A stretch of DNA of 64,000 bases from Parafrankia sp041008525 (GCF_041008525.1 NZ_JBFLUG010000020.1:20609-84608), one strand, 5' to 3'. Positions 9,600 through 19,772 are shown, counted from the first letter of the stretch. Notes: a model not told the origin generated them from the sequence alone. Made by a program: numbers and translations.

Positions 9600-9684
9600 G
9601 GAGGATTCGCCTAGTGGCCTAGGGCGCACGCTTGGAAAGCGTGTTGGGGGCAACCCCTCGAGAGTTCGAATCTCTCATCCTCCG
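9600..9684 (+). tRNA. tRNA-Ser (anticodon GGA)
   Basis: An 85-nt type II tRNA. The acceptor stem GGAGGAT pairs with ATCCTCC (9677-9683), the anticodon loop CTTGGAAAG gives GGA, a long variable arm is present, and the T-loop is GTTCGAATC. It points away from dnaX. Its reverse strand is read through by an integrase remnant, which suggests this gene has served as an integration target. Confidence 0.96.
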
Positions 9685-9955
9685 CCGTGATCTTCTCGGG
9701 TTCGCCGGCCGGCTCAGGCTTCTGGCCAGGCGCAACGCGACCGGCCCCGTTCTCGCTCGATGTCTCTCCCGTTCTGGTGAGGACATGGCGTGGACGTCGC
9801 GTCGCACGCGGTACCGCAGCCGTCTCGGCCGCCTGCTGGCCCGCCGAGCGCAACAGATGCGTGTAGAGCGTCCCCGTGATCGCTGTCGAAGAGTGATCGA
9901 GCTGCTTGGACACCAAGGTGATGTCTGCGCCCTCGGCATCCAGGTCGACCTTCCG
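9611..9955 (-). pseudogene. C-terminal remnant of a tyrosine recombinase (integrase)
   Basis: A leftward frame carries the C-terminal box of a phage-type integrase: LVSKQLDHSSTAITGTLYTH, matching the usual LGHSS...DTYTH with the conserved His and the nucleophilic Tyr. Everything upstream (core-binding domain and first catalytic Arg) is missing; the frame is closed by a stop within about 70 bases. Downstream the frame runs through tRNA-Ser in antisense, as is usual for integrases that use the 3' end of a tRNA gene as attachment site. The Gly of LGHSS is Asp here, fitting decay. Confidence 0.65.
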
Positions 9956-10045
9956 ACGGAGCCCCTCTGCTCGGATACCCCCACCGGGTCGTCGCTATCC
10001 GAATTCAAATGATTTCGATACGCTTACGTCGGGAGGGTGTGAGCG

Positions 10046-11722
<1,677 letters not shown>

Positions 11723-12021
11723 TTTCCCGTACCGGGTTTGATGAGGGCTCCATGCTCGACGGGCGACCACGCCGATCTCCATGTACTGGTGGCGCGGCTC
11801 GCTGCCCTTGCCGTCCGCGGCGTGCATGGCGCACAGGTCCCGGTGGGCCAGTGTCTCCACGACGGCCAGCGCCACCGGCCGAGCCGGTCGACCAGCTGCA
11901 GGTCTCGTCGCTCAGGCCGCCGAAGTCGTCGGGGTCGGCGGGGTCGTCGGGGTCGGCGAGCGGCGCCCGGGCGATGTCCGTGAACGTCCAGGCGGCATTT
12001 CGCTGACGCTCGGTCTCTTGT
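11723..12021 (-). pseudogene. possible decayed hypothetical gene
   Basis: No intact gene. On the leftward strand two frames carry protein-like pieces that would join after a frameshift near 11880: TFTDIARAPLADPDDPADPD in one and ETLAHRDLCAMHAADGKGSE in the other. This looks like a broken gene of unknown family, but it rests only on composition. The short repeat GTCGGGGTCGGCG occurs twice near 11930-11960. Confidence 0.25.
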
Positions 12022-12300
12022 ATGGCAACGAAGAAGATCACGGTGACGATTCCCGAGGATCTCCTGGACGAGATCCGCGCGGAGGCGGCAGAACGGGGTT
12101 TGTCGGCGTACGTCGCCGACGCGCTGCGCTTCAAGCGCGACCGGGACCGGCTCCTCGAACTGGTCGGCTGGCTGCAGGAAGAACACGGCCCCGTCACCGA
12201 GGACGAGCGTGCGGCAGCGCTCGACGAGTTGGAGGAACTCGACGCCGAACATGAGCGGCGCCGTACCGCCGGGCAGAACAACGTCGGAGAGGTGGCGTGA
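12022..12300 (+). CDS. antitoxin of a VapBC-like pair (ribbon-helix-helix type)
   Basis: 92 residues starting MATKKITVTIPEDLLDEIR, a ribbon-helix-helix beginning in which the beta strand KITVTIP contacts DNA and the following helix dimerises. The C-terminal half is acidic and helical (LDELEELDAEHE), as expected for a toxin-binding tail. It overlaps the next gene, a PIN-domain protein, by four bases (GTGA), the normal antitoxin-toxin coupling. Probably autoregulatory. Confidence 0.75.
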   Translation: MATKKITVTIPEDLLDEIRAEAAERGLSAYVADALRFKRDRDRLLELVGWLQEEHGPVTEDERAAALDELEELDAEHERRRTAGQNNVGEVA

Positions 12301-12635
12301 AGAAGCGGACCGGTGAGTACGGGCAGCGGTCGCTCCGTGTCTTCGTACTGGACTGTGAAGCCCTGTCCCTCGCGGTACGCGGCGATCGGAAGATGATCGC
12401 CTGGCTCGACCTCGCGGCGCGAGGGGAGGCCGAGGTGGTGACCTCTCCGGTGACACTGGTCGAAGCGTACGACGGCAGAACGACCGAACAGCGCTGGGAC
12501 TGGGTACTGTCCCGGCTTCAGGTCGTCGACATCGGGAAGGACGAGGCCCGCCAGGCGCGCCGACTCCTGGCCAACGCCAGGTTGAACGGCCACAAGTACG
12601 CGATCGAGGCCGTGCTCGTCGTCAGGAAGGTGTGA
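12297..12635 (+). CDS. PIN-domain toxin, apparently C-terminally truncated
   Basis: 112 residues from GTG 12297, coupled to the antitoxin. PIN nucleases cleave RNA with a cluster of acidic residues. Visible are the first Asp in VFVLDCEALS, the Glu in SPVTLVEAYDG and the HKYAIEAVL helix, where related proteins usually have HKYAIDA. The frame then stops at VVRKV. The last strand, with the TSDxxD-type acidic residues, is missing, so the protein is some 20-30 residues short. The following 200 bases give no convincing continuation in any frame. The toxin may be inactive. Confidence 0.65.
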   Translation: MKKRTGEYGQRSLRVFVLDCEALSLAVRGDRKMIAWLDLAARGEAEVVTSPVTLVEAYDGRTTEQRWDWVLSRLQVVDIGKDEARQARRLLANARLNGHKYAIEAVLVVRKV

Positions 12636-12840
12636 CCGGCCCGCGGTGGTCTCAGCGCTGCTCTCATGCACCCACGTCCAGCACTGTCCGGAACCCCACC
12701 ATCACCCGCTCCGCCGCAGGCCAGATCGATGCCAGTACGACGCCCGCAGGATGGCGGCGACGCTCGGGAACAGAGGAGCGGCCGTGGCCGCGCTGGAAGT
12801 GGGTGGGCGTGCCGCAGCCGGTCGGCGCCTCGGGTAGTCG

Positions 12841-13152
12841 TCAGTGTTTGACGAGGTGGTCGGTCGTCTCACGGAGGGTGGCGAGGCGGGCGCGGTACTC
12901 CTGTTCGTCGATCTCACCGCGGGCGAAGCGGTCGGCCAGGACCTGCTCGGGGGACGGCCCGGTGGGCCCCCCGGTTTCCGCGGGCCCGGCGGGTGGCCGC
13001 ATCGGGAGGCGAGCGCGATCGCCGGCGTGGGTCAGCGCCCGTACCACCAGCACCGCCCCGATGATGAGCACAGCCCAGAACAACAACATGCCCAGGGACA
13101 TGGCGAACCAGCCCCAGCCGTTCATACCGTGGCCGTCGTTCCAGTACATCAT
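12841..13152 (-). CDS. small membrane protein with C-terminal SHOCT domain
   Basis: About 103 residues from ATG 13152 (MMYWNDGHGMNGWGW). One membrane helix (LGMLLFWAVLIIGAVLVV) is followed by a polar linker and a C-terminal SHOCT motif (ADRFARGEIDEQEYRARLA). SHOCT proteins of this shape often accompany copper-transport ATPases. The His/Trp/Met-rich N-terminus could face metal, which is inference. It lies about 250 bases downstream of copA and is probably the last gene of the copper cluster. Confidence 0.8.
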   Translation of the reverse strand: MMYWNDGHGMNGWGWFAMSLGMLLFWAVLIIGAVLVVRALTHAGDRARLPMRPPAGPAETGGPTGPSPEQVLADRFARGEIDEQEYRARLATLRETTDHLVKH

Positions 13153-13405
13153 CACTGCCACCTCCCGGAGTGAGTGGACGGACGGCCCGAATCGGATCCC
13201 GCCCCGTACCCCTCCCGCCCCGTACCCCCTCCCGCCTCCAGGGTGCGGCGACTCGCGCAGGAGCGCAGGTGCTGGACGACCCGAGGCCACTGAGTGGTCC
13301 GGACCCGACCGTGGGGGTTCCGGGCGGGTTGACGGCGATGGGCCGGTTCGTGTTCCGGTGGACGGTCGCGCGCGGAACCTGTCTGCACGAGTTCGGCCGA
13401 CAGTC

Positions 13406-15781
13406 TCAGCTGGATATCTTCGGGGTGTCTCGGCGTGATGGGGAGATGGGTGCTGCCGTGGCGGCCGGGGCGTCGACCTGTGCGGTGAAGCGGCGCAGCC
13501 GCAGGCTGTTGGCGACGACGAACACCGAGCTGAACGCCATGGAGGCGCCGGCGATCATCGGGTTGAGCAGACCTGCCGCTGCGAGAGGCAGTGCCGCGAG
13601 GTTGTAGGCGAACGCCCAGAACAGGTTGCCCCTGATGGTCGCCAGGGTGCGGCGGGAGAGCCGGATCGCGTCGGCGGCGGCCCGCAGGTCGCCGCGGACG
13701 AGGGTGAGATCGCTGGCCTCGATCGCGACGTCGGTGCCGGTGCCCATGGCGAGGCCGAGGTCGGCCTGGGCGAGGGCGGGGGCGTCGTTGACGCCGTCGC
13801 CGACCATCGCGACGACCTTGCCCTCGGCCTGCAGGCGCCTGATCACGTCGACCTTGTCGGCCGGCAGCACCTCCGCGATGAGGGTGCCCGGGCTGGTCTC
13901 GATGCCGACCTCTGTCGCGACCGTGCGCGCGACGGCCGCGTTGTCGCCGGTGAGCAGCACGGGGGTGAGCCCCAGCTGGCGGAGCTGGGCCACGGCCTGG
14001 GCCGAGGTGGGTTTCACGACGTCCGCGACGACGAGGACGGCGCGGGCCTTCCCGTCCCAGGCGACGCCGATGGCGGTGCGGCCGGCCGCCTCGGCGGTGC
14101 TCCTGGCCGTGGCGAGGTCGGGCGGCAGCGGCTGGCTCCACCTCTCCAGCAGGGCCGCCCGCCCGATGAGGACGGCGTGCCCGTCGACAACCCCCTGGAC
14201 GCCGAGTCCTTCGAGGTTGCTGAACTGCTCGACGTCGGGCAGGTCGCCGACCCGCTCGCGGGCGCCGCGGGCGACCGCGGCGGCGATCGGGTGTTCGGAC
14301 GCGTTCTCCAACGCTCCGGCGAGCCGGAGCATCTCGGTCTCATCCACACCGGCGGCGACGTGGATCTCGACCAGGTTCATGCGTCCCGCGGTGACGGTGC
14401 CGGTCTTGTCGAGCACGATCGTGTCGACGCGCCGGGTGGATTCAAGTACTTCGGGGCCCTTGATGAGGATGCCGAGCTGCGCTCCCCGGCCCGTTCCGAC
14501 CAGCAGTGCCGTCGGGGTGGCCAGCCCGAGTGCACACGGGCAGGCGATGATCAGCACGGCGACCGCGGCGGTGAACGCGGCGGCCGGCCCGGCGCCCGCG
14601 CCGAGCCAGAAGGCCAGGGTGGCCGCGGCCAGGGTGATGACGACCGGCACGAACACGCCGGAGATCCGGTCGGCGAGCCGCTGCGCGGCGGCCTTGCCGT
14701 TCTGGGCGTCCTCGACGAGCCTGGCCATCTGGGCCAGCTGGGTGTCGGCGCCGACCCGGGTGGCGCGCACGACCAGTCGCCCGCCGGCGTTCACCGTCGC
14801 TCCGGTGACGGAGTCGCCCGGGGCGACCTCCACGGGGACGGACTCGCCGGTCAGCATCGAGGCGTCGACGGCCGAGGAGCCTTCGTCGACCACGCCGTCG
14901 GTGGCGATCCGCTCACCGGGCCGGACGACGAACCGCTCGCCGACGGCCAGCTGCCCGATCGGGACCCGGACCTCCGTGCCGTTCCGCAGAACAGCCACGT
15001 CCTTGGCACCGAGTTCGAGCAGGGCGCGCAGCGCCGCGCCGGCCTGCCGCCTGGCACGCGCCTCGAAGTAGCGGCCGGCGAGGATGAAGGTGGTGACTCC
15101 GGCCGCGACTTCCAGGTAGATGTTGCCGGTGCCGTCGCCGCGGGCGACCGTCAGCTCGAACGGGTGCGTCATCCCCGGTGTCCCGGCTGTGCCGAACTGC
15201 AGCGCGTACAACGACCAGCCGAACGCCGCACCGACGCCGATCGAGATCAGCGTGTCCATCGTCGCGGCGCCGTGTCGCAGGTTCGTCCAGGCGGCGCGGT
15301 GGAAGGGCCAGGCGGCCCAGGTCACGACGGGGCTCGCCAGGACGAGCGAGAACCACTGCCAGTTCGTGAACTGCAGCGCCGGGACCATCGCCAGCACGAT
15401 GACCGGAACCGCGAGCACGATGCTGGTGACCAGGCGGTGGCGCAGTGGTCGAGCCGGATCGGGTTCGGCGCCCGCCACACCTGCGGCCGGTTCGAGGCCC
15501 GCGGCCGGAGGCCGGGGCAGTTCGGCGGTGTAGCCGGCCGCCTCCACCTGGGCGACCAGCACGGCCGGGTCGACGCCCTCGGGGGCGTTCACCCGGGCTT
15601 TCTCGGTGGCGTAGTTGACGGTGGCGGTGACGCCGTCGAGCTTGTTCAGCCTGCGTTCGATCCGGTTGGCGCAGGACGCGCAGGTCATCCCGCCGATCGC
15701 GAGCTCGATCTCGGTGACCGGGGCGTCGGTGGCGTGCGCCGTGGTGGTGGCGGTCGTGGTTGTTGTGGTGGTGGTGCTCAT
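13406..15781 (-). CDS. copA: copper-translocating P1B-type ATPase (CopA-like)
   Basis: Exports monovalent copper across the membrane using ATP. 791 residues: a Thr-rich leader, an N-terminal HMA domain with GGMTCASC, eight membrane helices, the actuator motif TGES, the intramembrane metal-binding motif C414-P415-C416 (CPCALGLATP), the phosphorylated Asp in DKTGTVTAG (D458), the SEHPIA motif and the hinge GDGVNDAPAL. All catalytic motifs are intact. CPC in this setting predicts Cu(I) rather than Zn. The gene starts 25 bases after the secreted copper protein, so the two are probably one transcript with copZ. The polythreonine leader comes from a repetitive GGTGGT tract and may vary between strains. 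Confidence 0.93.
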   Translation of the reverse strand: MSTTTTTTTTATTTAHATDAPVTEIELAIGGMTCASCANRIERRLNKLDGVTATVNYATEKARVNAPEGVDPAVLVAQVEAAGYTAELPRPPAAGLEPAAGVAGAEPDPARPLRHRLVTSIVLAVPVIVLAMVPALQFTNWQWFSLVLASPVVTWAAWPFHRAAWTNLRHGAATMDTLISIGVGAAFGWSLYALQFGTAGTPGMTHPFELTVARGDGTGNIYLEVAAGVTTFILAGRYFEARARRQAGAALRALLELGAKDVAVLRNGTEVRVPIGQLAVGERFVVRPGERIATDGVVDEGSSAVDASMLTGESVPVEVAPGDSVTGATVNAGGRLVVRATRVGADTQLAQMARLVEDAQNGKAAAQRLADRISGVFVPVVITLAAATLAFWLGAGAGPAAAFTAAVAVLIIACPCALGLATPTALLVGTGRGAQLGILIKGPEVLESTRRVDTIVLDKTGTVTAGRMNLVEIHVAAGVDETEMLRLAGALENASEHPIAAAVARGARERVGDLPDVEQFSNLEGLGVQGVVDGHAVLIGRAALLERWSQPLPPDLATARSTAEAAGRTAIGVAWDGKARAVLVVADVVKPTSAQAVAQLRQLGLTPVLLTGDNAAVARTVATEVGIETSPGTLIAEVLPADKVDVIRRLQAEGKVVAMVGDGVNDAPALAQADLGLAMGTGTDVAIEASDLTLVRGDLRAAADAIRLSRRTLATIRGNLFWAFAYNLAALPLAAAGLLNPMIAGASMAFSSVFVVANSLRLRRFTAQVDAPAATAAPISPSRRDTPKISS

Positions 15782-15805
15782 GCCGGTCGATGTCTCCTCT
15801 CGCGA

Positions 15806-16780
15806 TCAGTGCCCATGGCTGTCGTCGGCGTGCCCCGCCGCGGGCGATGTCGTGGGTGATGTCGTGGGTGATGCGGTGGCGGCGTCCGGCACGGCCGGTC
15901 CGGTGGGCACCGTGAACTCCGCCGTGCGGACGACTCCGTCGTGCCGGAAGTCGAGGAACAGCCGATAGCGGCCCTCGGTCGGCACATCGGCCACGAACGG
16001 GATGTCCGGGCCGGCCGACGTCTCCTCCCTGTCGGGATGTACGTGCAGGTAGGCCAGGTCGCCCTCGCGCAGCGCCACCAGGTGCCCGTGGGCGCCGAGG
16101 TAGGGCTCCAGGTCCGTCACCGGCCGCCCGTCCCTGTGAACCGTCAGGGTGAGCGGCGACGCCTGCCCGCCGACCAGGTCGCCGGCGAGAGTCACCTCGT
16201 AGCCGTCCACCGAAGCGCTGCGTGTCGGCAGGTGGGCGATCGGCTCGAACAGGCCCGGGGCGGTGAGGTCGACGCCCAGGGTGATGGCCGTGGCGCCGGT
16301 GGGGGTGAAGTCCGCGAACGCCCGGTAGGAACCGGCTGCGCGCACCGGCAGGGGAACGGACCAGGTCCCGTCGGGTGTCATCGTCGGATGGAGGTGCTGG
16401 AACGCGCTGCCGTCGCGGCGCACCACGATCAGGTGCATCCGTCTGTCGTGCTCGACGTCGAAGGCGGTGACGGCTTCCCCGCCGGGCCCGGTGATCCGGA
16501 ACGTGAAGTCGTCCGTGTCATCCAGTGCCAGGGCCGACGCGGTGGGTGTGAAGGTGTAGCCGCTCAGGCTCGACGCCAACCCGCCCGGCAGGTCCGATGC
16601 GTCATCCGGGGCGGTGCCGCGGTGGCCGTCCCCGTGGCCGGTGTCGCCGGTGTCGGAGCTGTGTTCCGGGCCGGCGGTGACCGCGTCCAGCGGACCGACC
16701 GCCGCGCCGACGCCGTAGGCACCACCGATGACCAGGGTGAGCGCTGTGCCGAAGGCGGCCAGTCTCGCGATCGTGTTCAT
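15806..16780 (-). CDS. secreted/anchored copper-resistance protein (YtkA-like)
   Basis: 324 residues from ATG 16780. An N-terminal hydrophobic segment (LAAFGTALTLVIGGAYG) acts as signal or anchor. Two beta-sandwich-like modules follow, containing EHDRRMHLIVVRRDG, AFQHLHPTM and DLAYLHVHPD, rich in paired His and Met suited to metal binding. The C-terminus ends in a His/Asp tail, HADDSHGH. It sits between copZ and copA on the same strand, so an extracytoplasmic role in copper handling is inferred from context. The frame is open for 290 codons upstream across copZ, but that part is an antisense or out-of-frame shadow. Confidence 0.75.
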   Translation of the reverse strand: MNTIARLAAFGTALTLVIGGAYGVGAAVGPLDAVTAGPEHSSDTGDTGHGDGHRGTAPDDASDLPGGLASSLSGYTFTPTASALALDDTDDFTFRITGPGGEAVTAFDVEHDRRMHLIVVRRDGSAFQHLHPTMTPDGTWSVPLPVRAAGSYRAFADFTPTGATAITLGVDLTAPGLFEPIAHLPTRSASVDGYEVTLAGDLVGGQASPLTLTVHRDGRPVTDLEPYLGAHGHLVALREGDLAYLHVHPDREETSAGPDIPFVADVPTEGRYRLFLDFRHDGVVRTAEFTVPTGPAVPDAATASPTTSPTTSPAAGHADDSHGH

Positions 16781-16845
16781 TCGCACTCCCTTCTCTCCCT
16801 TCTCGCGGGGCCTGGCCGTGACCGCGTCCCGCAGGGGCGCCGGCC

Positions 16846-17052
16846 TCAGCCGACGAGCTGGTAGCCGGCCTCCTCGACCGCGGTGCGTACCTTGGCCGGA
16901 TCGAGCTCCTGGCCGCTGGTCACGGTGACCGCGCCGGAGTTCAGGTCCACCGCCACGTCGGTGACGCCGGCGATCTCGCCGAGTTCCTCGGTGACCGAGG
17001 CGACGCAGTGGGCGCAGGTCATGCCCGTGACGGTGTAAGTGGTCTCGCTCAT
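16846..17052 (-). CDS. copZ: copper chaperone CopZ-like (heavy-metal-associated domain)
   Basis: 68 residues from ATG 17052 (MSETTYTVTGMTCAHC). This is a stand-alone HMA domain with the CAHC metal-binding pair and the C-terminal EEAGYQLVG strand typical of the family. It delivers Cu(I) to CopA and probably to the regulator. It is the first gene of the copZ / secreted protein / copA run and has a perfect CsoR-like palindrome 73 bases upstream. Confidence 0.93.
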   Translation of the reverse strand: MSETTYTVTGMTCAHCVASVTEELGEIAGVTDVAVDLNSGAVTVTSGQELDPAKVRTAVEEAGYQLVG

Positions 17053-17124
17053 CAGAGGTCCTCTCCCAGGGGCTGGGTGTCTCGGGGGTCGGGGTGACGC
17101 GCCGGAACCCGATGCACTCGAACC

Positions 17125-17141
17125 ATACCCCCGGGGGGTAT
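17125..17141. promoter_or_regulatory. CsoR-type operator in the copZ promoter
   Basis: A perfect 8+1+8 palindrome, ATACCCCCGGGGGGTAT, containing TACCC-N5-GGGTA, the usual form of CsoR copper-repressor sites. It lies 73 bases before copZ in the only gap between copZ and the gene upstream. Cu(I)-bound CsoR would leave and derepress. No csoR gene is in the window, so the repressor would act from elsewhere. Confidence 0.72.
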
Positions 17142-17187
17142 CCATGGGAAGGGTGTGAGAGGCCGACGAAGCGTGGGAAACCCGGAC

Positions 17188-17874
17188 TCAGTCGTCGTGA
17201 GGTGCGGTGCCGGGGGAATGGGCGTGGCCCGACGTGGGCTGGGGCGACTGCGACTGCTCCGGCTCGCCGCTCTCGCCCGTCACCGGCGGCGTGGGGGTCG
17301 TCCCGCCCTCGCCGCCGTGGGGCGTTGGCGGATGCTCCTCGCCCTGACCGTGGGGGTGCGGAACGGACTCCTCCGCCACCTCGTGGCCGTGGCCGTGGCT
17401 GTGTGAACCGGCGAGTTCCACGGCGGGCAGCGCGAGGCCGGCGGCCCCGGCGCCGGCGGCACCGATCACGACGGCCGCGCTGAACGAGGAGCGGAACCCG
17501 CGCGTGTGCCGGGACCACAGGCCCCACAGCACGAGGACGCAGGCCGCTGCCTCGAACGCGACCGTGGTGAGGTCGACTCTGTCGACCTGTTCGGGCGTTC
17601 CGGAGTGGGGGCCGACGGGCAGCCCGGAGGTCCGGCTGATCGCCCACAGCAGGATCGACCCGGTGTTGACCAGCAGGCCCGCCGCCATCGTCGGCAGGCC
17701 GGCCGTCCGCATCACGGCGAGGGCCCAGCCCGCCTGGAAGATCGCGGTCGCGAAGAAGAACACCCCTGACAGCGGCCAGTCACCGAAGTGGCCCGGCGCG
17801 ACAGCGAGATGGATGGCGGCGGCGCCGAGCGAGGCGAACGCCGCCGTGATCCTGCCTGCCCCGAGGTCGGCCAT
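17188..17874 (-). CDS. multi-pass membrane protein with histidine-rich C-terminal tail
   Basis: About 228 residues from ATG 17874 (MADLGAGRITAAFA). Five or six hydrophobic segments lie in residues 8-150 (for example HLAVAPGHFGDWPLSGVFFF), followed by a long polar tail containing SHSHGHGHE, PHPHGQGEEH and GHAHSPG. Such tails bind transition metals; the family itself is uncharacterised but recurs in actinobacterial copper clusters. The frame is open far upstream to 18507, but that part overlaps another HMA gene and is composition-driven. A second CsoR-like site lies 23 bases before the start, so co-regulation with copZ is likely. Confidence 0.7.
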   Translation of the reverse strand: MADLGAGRITAAFASLGAAAIHLAVAPGHFGDWPLSGVFFFATAIFQAGWALAVMRTAGLPTMAAGLLVNTGSILLWAISRTSGLPVGPHSGTPEQVDRVDLTTVAFEAAACVLVLWGLWSRHTRGFRSSFSAAVVIGAAGAGAAGLALPAVELAGSHSHGHGHEVAEESVPHPHGQGEEHPPTPHGGEGGTTPTPPVTGESGEPEQSQSPQPTSGHAHSPGTAPHDD

Positions 17875-17896
17875 GATCCGAGGCGCGGCTCGCTTG

Positions 17897-17911
17897 TACC
17901 CGTGCGGGGTA
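17897..17911. promoter_or_regulatory. second CsoR-type operator
   Basis: TACCCGTGCGGGGTA, an inverted repeat TACCC-N5-GGGTA with the same arms and spacing as the site before copZ. It lies 23 bases upstream of the His-tailed membrane protein gene, a position where bound repressor would block transcription or initiation. The rest of the 350-base gap (17875-18227) shows nothing else. Confidence 0.6.
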
Positions 17912-18227
17912 TCCGAACCAGGCCGCTCGGAGGCCGTCCCCGGCCGGCGGGGTGGCCTCCTGGTCGAGGTCGCGTTGCGGGCGGCGTGGCGCCCCGGCCG
18001 GCGGATCACAAGTGGTGCGGTGGGTGCACCGTCCACGGTCCGCCTCATGTGGTCAGGCGGGACGGCGCGGTAGTCGTACGGGCCGGTGGGCGGTGCCGTG
18101 TCGATGGGCCACTCCCCGGCCGAACGCCCGCGGTGTCGTCCACCCGGAGCTTCGTCCGCGGTGGCGCGCCGCCGGCTCGTGTGTCCGCTGCTCGGGTCCG
18201 TCAGGTCCGTTCCGTCCGTCACATCCG

Positions 18228-18449
18228 TCACGGCAGCGGCGCGGCCCGGTAGCCGAGATCTTCGATCACCCTGACCACGTCCTGCGGCCTGTTCTGGCTG
18301 AGGTCGAGCTCGACCGTGGTGCGCCCCTGCCTGAGCGTGGTCCGGGTGCTGCGCACGCCTGGCAGGTCCTCCAGCGCGTCGTCGATGAGCAGCGAGCAGC
18401 TGCCGCAGTGCATTCCCTCGACGCGGAACGTGTGTGTGGTGACGGGCAC
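18228..18449 (-). CDS. second heavy-metal-associated domain protein
   Basis: 73 residues (MPVTTHTFRVEGMHCGSCS). A single HMA fold with the metal pair in GMHCGSC and C-terminal DLGYRAAPLP. It differs from the copZ at 16846 in having MHCGSC, more like the HMA domains of divalent or mixed-metal proteins. A ribosome site (GGAG) lies about 10 bases upstream. It follows the SafE-cupredoxin gene after 88 bases, so it is probably part of that transcript. Confidence 0.88.
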   Translation of the reverse strand: MPVTTHTFRVEGMHCGSCSLLIDDALEDLPGVRSTRTTLRQGRTTVELDLSQNRPQDVVRVIEDLGYRAAPLP

Positions 18450-18537
18450 TGTAGGTACTCCGTTCTCCTTGTTCGATCGAAGCGGACGCGGTCAGACGGC
18501 AGGACACGGACGTGGTCAGACGACGGTGATGGCATGG

Positions 18538-19668
18538 TCAGACGACGGTGATGAGGCCGGTGTACATGCCCATGCCGCACGCGTAGCGCAGCTGGCCGGG
18601 CTCCAGGACGCCCAGGTCGATCGCCGTGTCGCCCTGGGTTGGCAGGATCTCCTCGACGTCGCGGTCGGGGATGACGAAGGACTGGATGCAGCCCTGCACA
18701 TCGTCCGAGTGCACGATCAGCGTGGTGGGCACACCGGCCTGCACCTGGACGTTGCCCGGGCTGTAGGAGTCGGCGTGGGCGGTGATCTCCACGGTCTGGC
18801 GGCCCTCGGCGGTCGAGGCGGCTGCCATGTCGGCCGCCGGCGGCTGGGAGAGACCGAGGGTTTCGGCGAGCCGGTTGGCGGCCAGGGGCGAGCCGGCGAG
18901 TTGCAAGCCGCCATTGAGGGTGTAGAGCCCCATCGCCAGCACGACCAGTCCGGTGACCACGGCCAGTCGGCTGCGCCACGCGGTCGCGGCCCTGCGGGCG
19001 GCGTAGCCGAGGACGGCGAACAGCGGGCCGGTGCCGAGGACGAACACGCCCATCGTGGCCGCGCCCGCCAGCGCGGACCCGGACGCGAGTGCCAGCGCCT
19101 CCACCGACAGCGTCACGCCGCACGGGATGAGCACGGTGGCCAGTCCGAGCAACGCCGGTGCCAGAGCGGTCTGCGAACGGGCGCGCCTGCGGACGATCCT
19201 CGTCCACGACGCGGGCGGTTCGATGACGACGCGGCGGAATCCGGGTACGCCCAGCTGGGCGAGACCGAACAGCACGATCAGCAGGCCGGCGCCGATCTGC
19301 AGCCAGGTACGCGCGTCGACCGAGAGCTCCACCGCGCTGCCAGCCGCTCCCAGCAGCGCCCCGAGCAGCACGTGCGAGACCAGCTTGCCGGCCAGGAACC
19401 CGCCGACCGGCGCGAGGTCGTCGCCGAGCCGCGTGCGCCAGTCCGGTTCCCTCCCCGCCTGTGGCGAGCGCGTCCCCGGGCGGGACCGCGCGCGTTGGAC
19501 ACGGGCCGAATGGCGCCCCCGGACGGGCACGCGACCGGGTGGCCGCGCTGATCCCGCCGCCGCGGCACGTTGTCGGGTGATCAGGCCGGTCAGCAGTCCG
19601 CCCTGTACCGCGGCACAGGACACTCCGCCCGCAAACAGGCCGGTCACGAGAACAGTTGCGAGATTCAC
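18538..19668 (-). CDS. SafE/UreH-family membrane protein fused to a cupredoxin-like domain
   Basis: 376 residues from GTG 19668, with GGAGG well placed upstream. The first 240 residues are a six-helix sulfite-exporter (SafE/TauE, COG2836-like) domain: LVTGLFAGGVSCAAVQGGLL, a polar loop rich in Arg/Pro, then GLATVLIPCGVTLSVEALAL and GVFVLGTGPLFAVLG. The C-terminal 110 residues look like a cupredoxin: VQVQAGVPTTLIVHSDDVQG, GCIQSFVIP and the end CGMGMY, which gives Cys/Met ligands. This arrangement is common in copper-handling proteins of unknown mechanism. The Arg-rich loop at residues 40-80 is unusual. A BlaI-like inverted repeat lies 105 bases upstream. Confidence 0.8.
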   Translation of the reverse strand: MNLATVLVTGLFAGGVSCAAVQGGLLTGLITRQRAAAAGSARPPGRVPVRGRHSARVQRARSRPGTRSPQAGREPDWRTRLGDDLAPVGGFLAGKLVSHVLLGALLGAAGSAVELSVDARTWLQIGAGLLIVLFGLAQLGVPGFRRVVIEPPASWTRIVRRRARSQTALAPALLGLATVLIPCGVTLSVEALALASGSALAGAATMGVFVLGTGPLFAVLGYAARRAATAWRSRLAVVTGLVVLAMGLYTLNGGLQLAGSPLAANRLAETLGLSQPPAADMAAASTAEGRQTVEITAHADSYSPGNVQVQAGVPTTLIVHSDDVQGCIQSFVIPDRDVEEILPTQGDTAIDLGVLEPGQLRYACGMGMYTGLITVV

Positions 19669-19772
19669 CGAACCTCCGCGACGGCGGACGTGGCATGTCG
19701 AAGGGAGCGTCGGGACCGGGGGCAGGATCGGCACGCGGTCCCGGCGTTGGTGGCCGAAGGCCACGCTAAACC

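Noticed and set aside
12632..13438. 268-residue + strand frame after the PIN gene
   Set aside because: Overlaps the SHOCT gene in antisense and has no protein-like pattern; not accepted as the missing toxin end.
14177..15859. 560-residue + strand frame
   Set aside because: Antisense to copA, with mirror composition and no domains.
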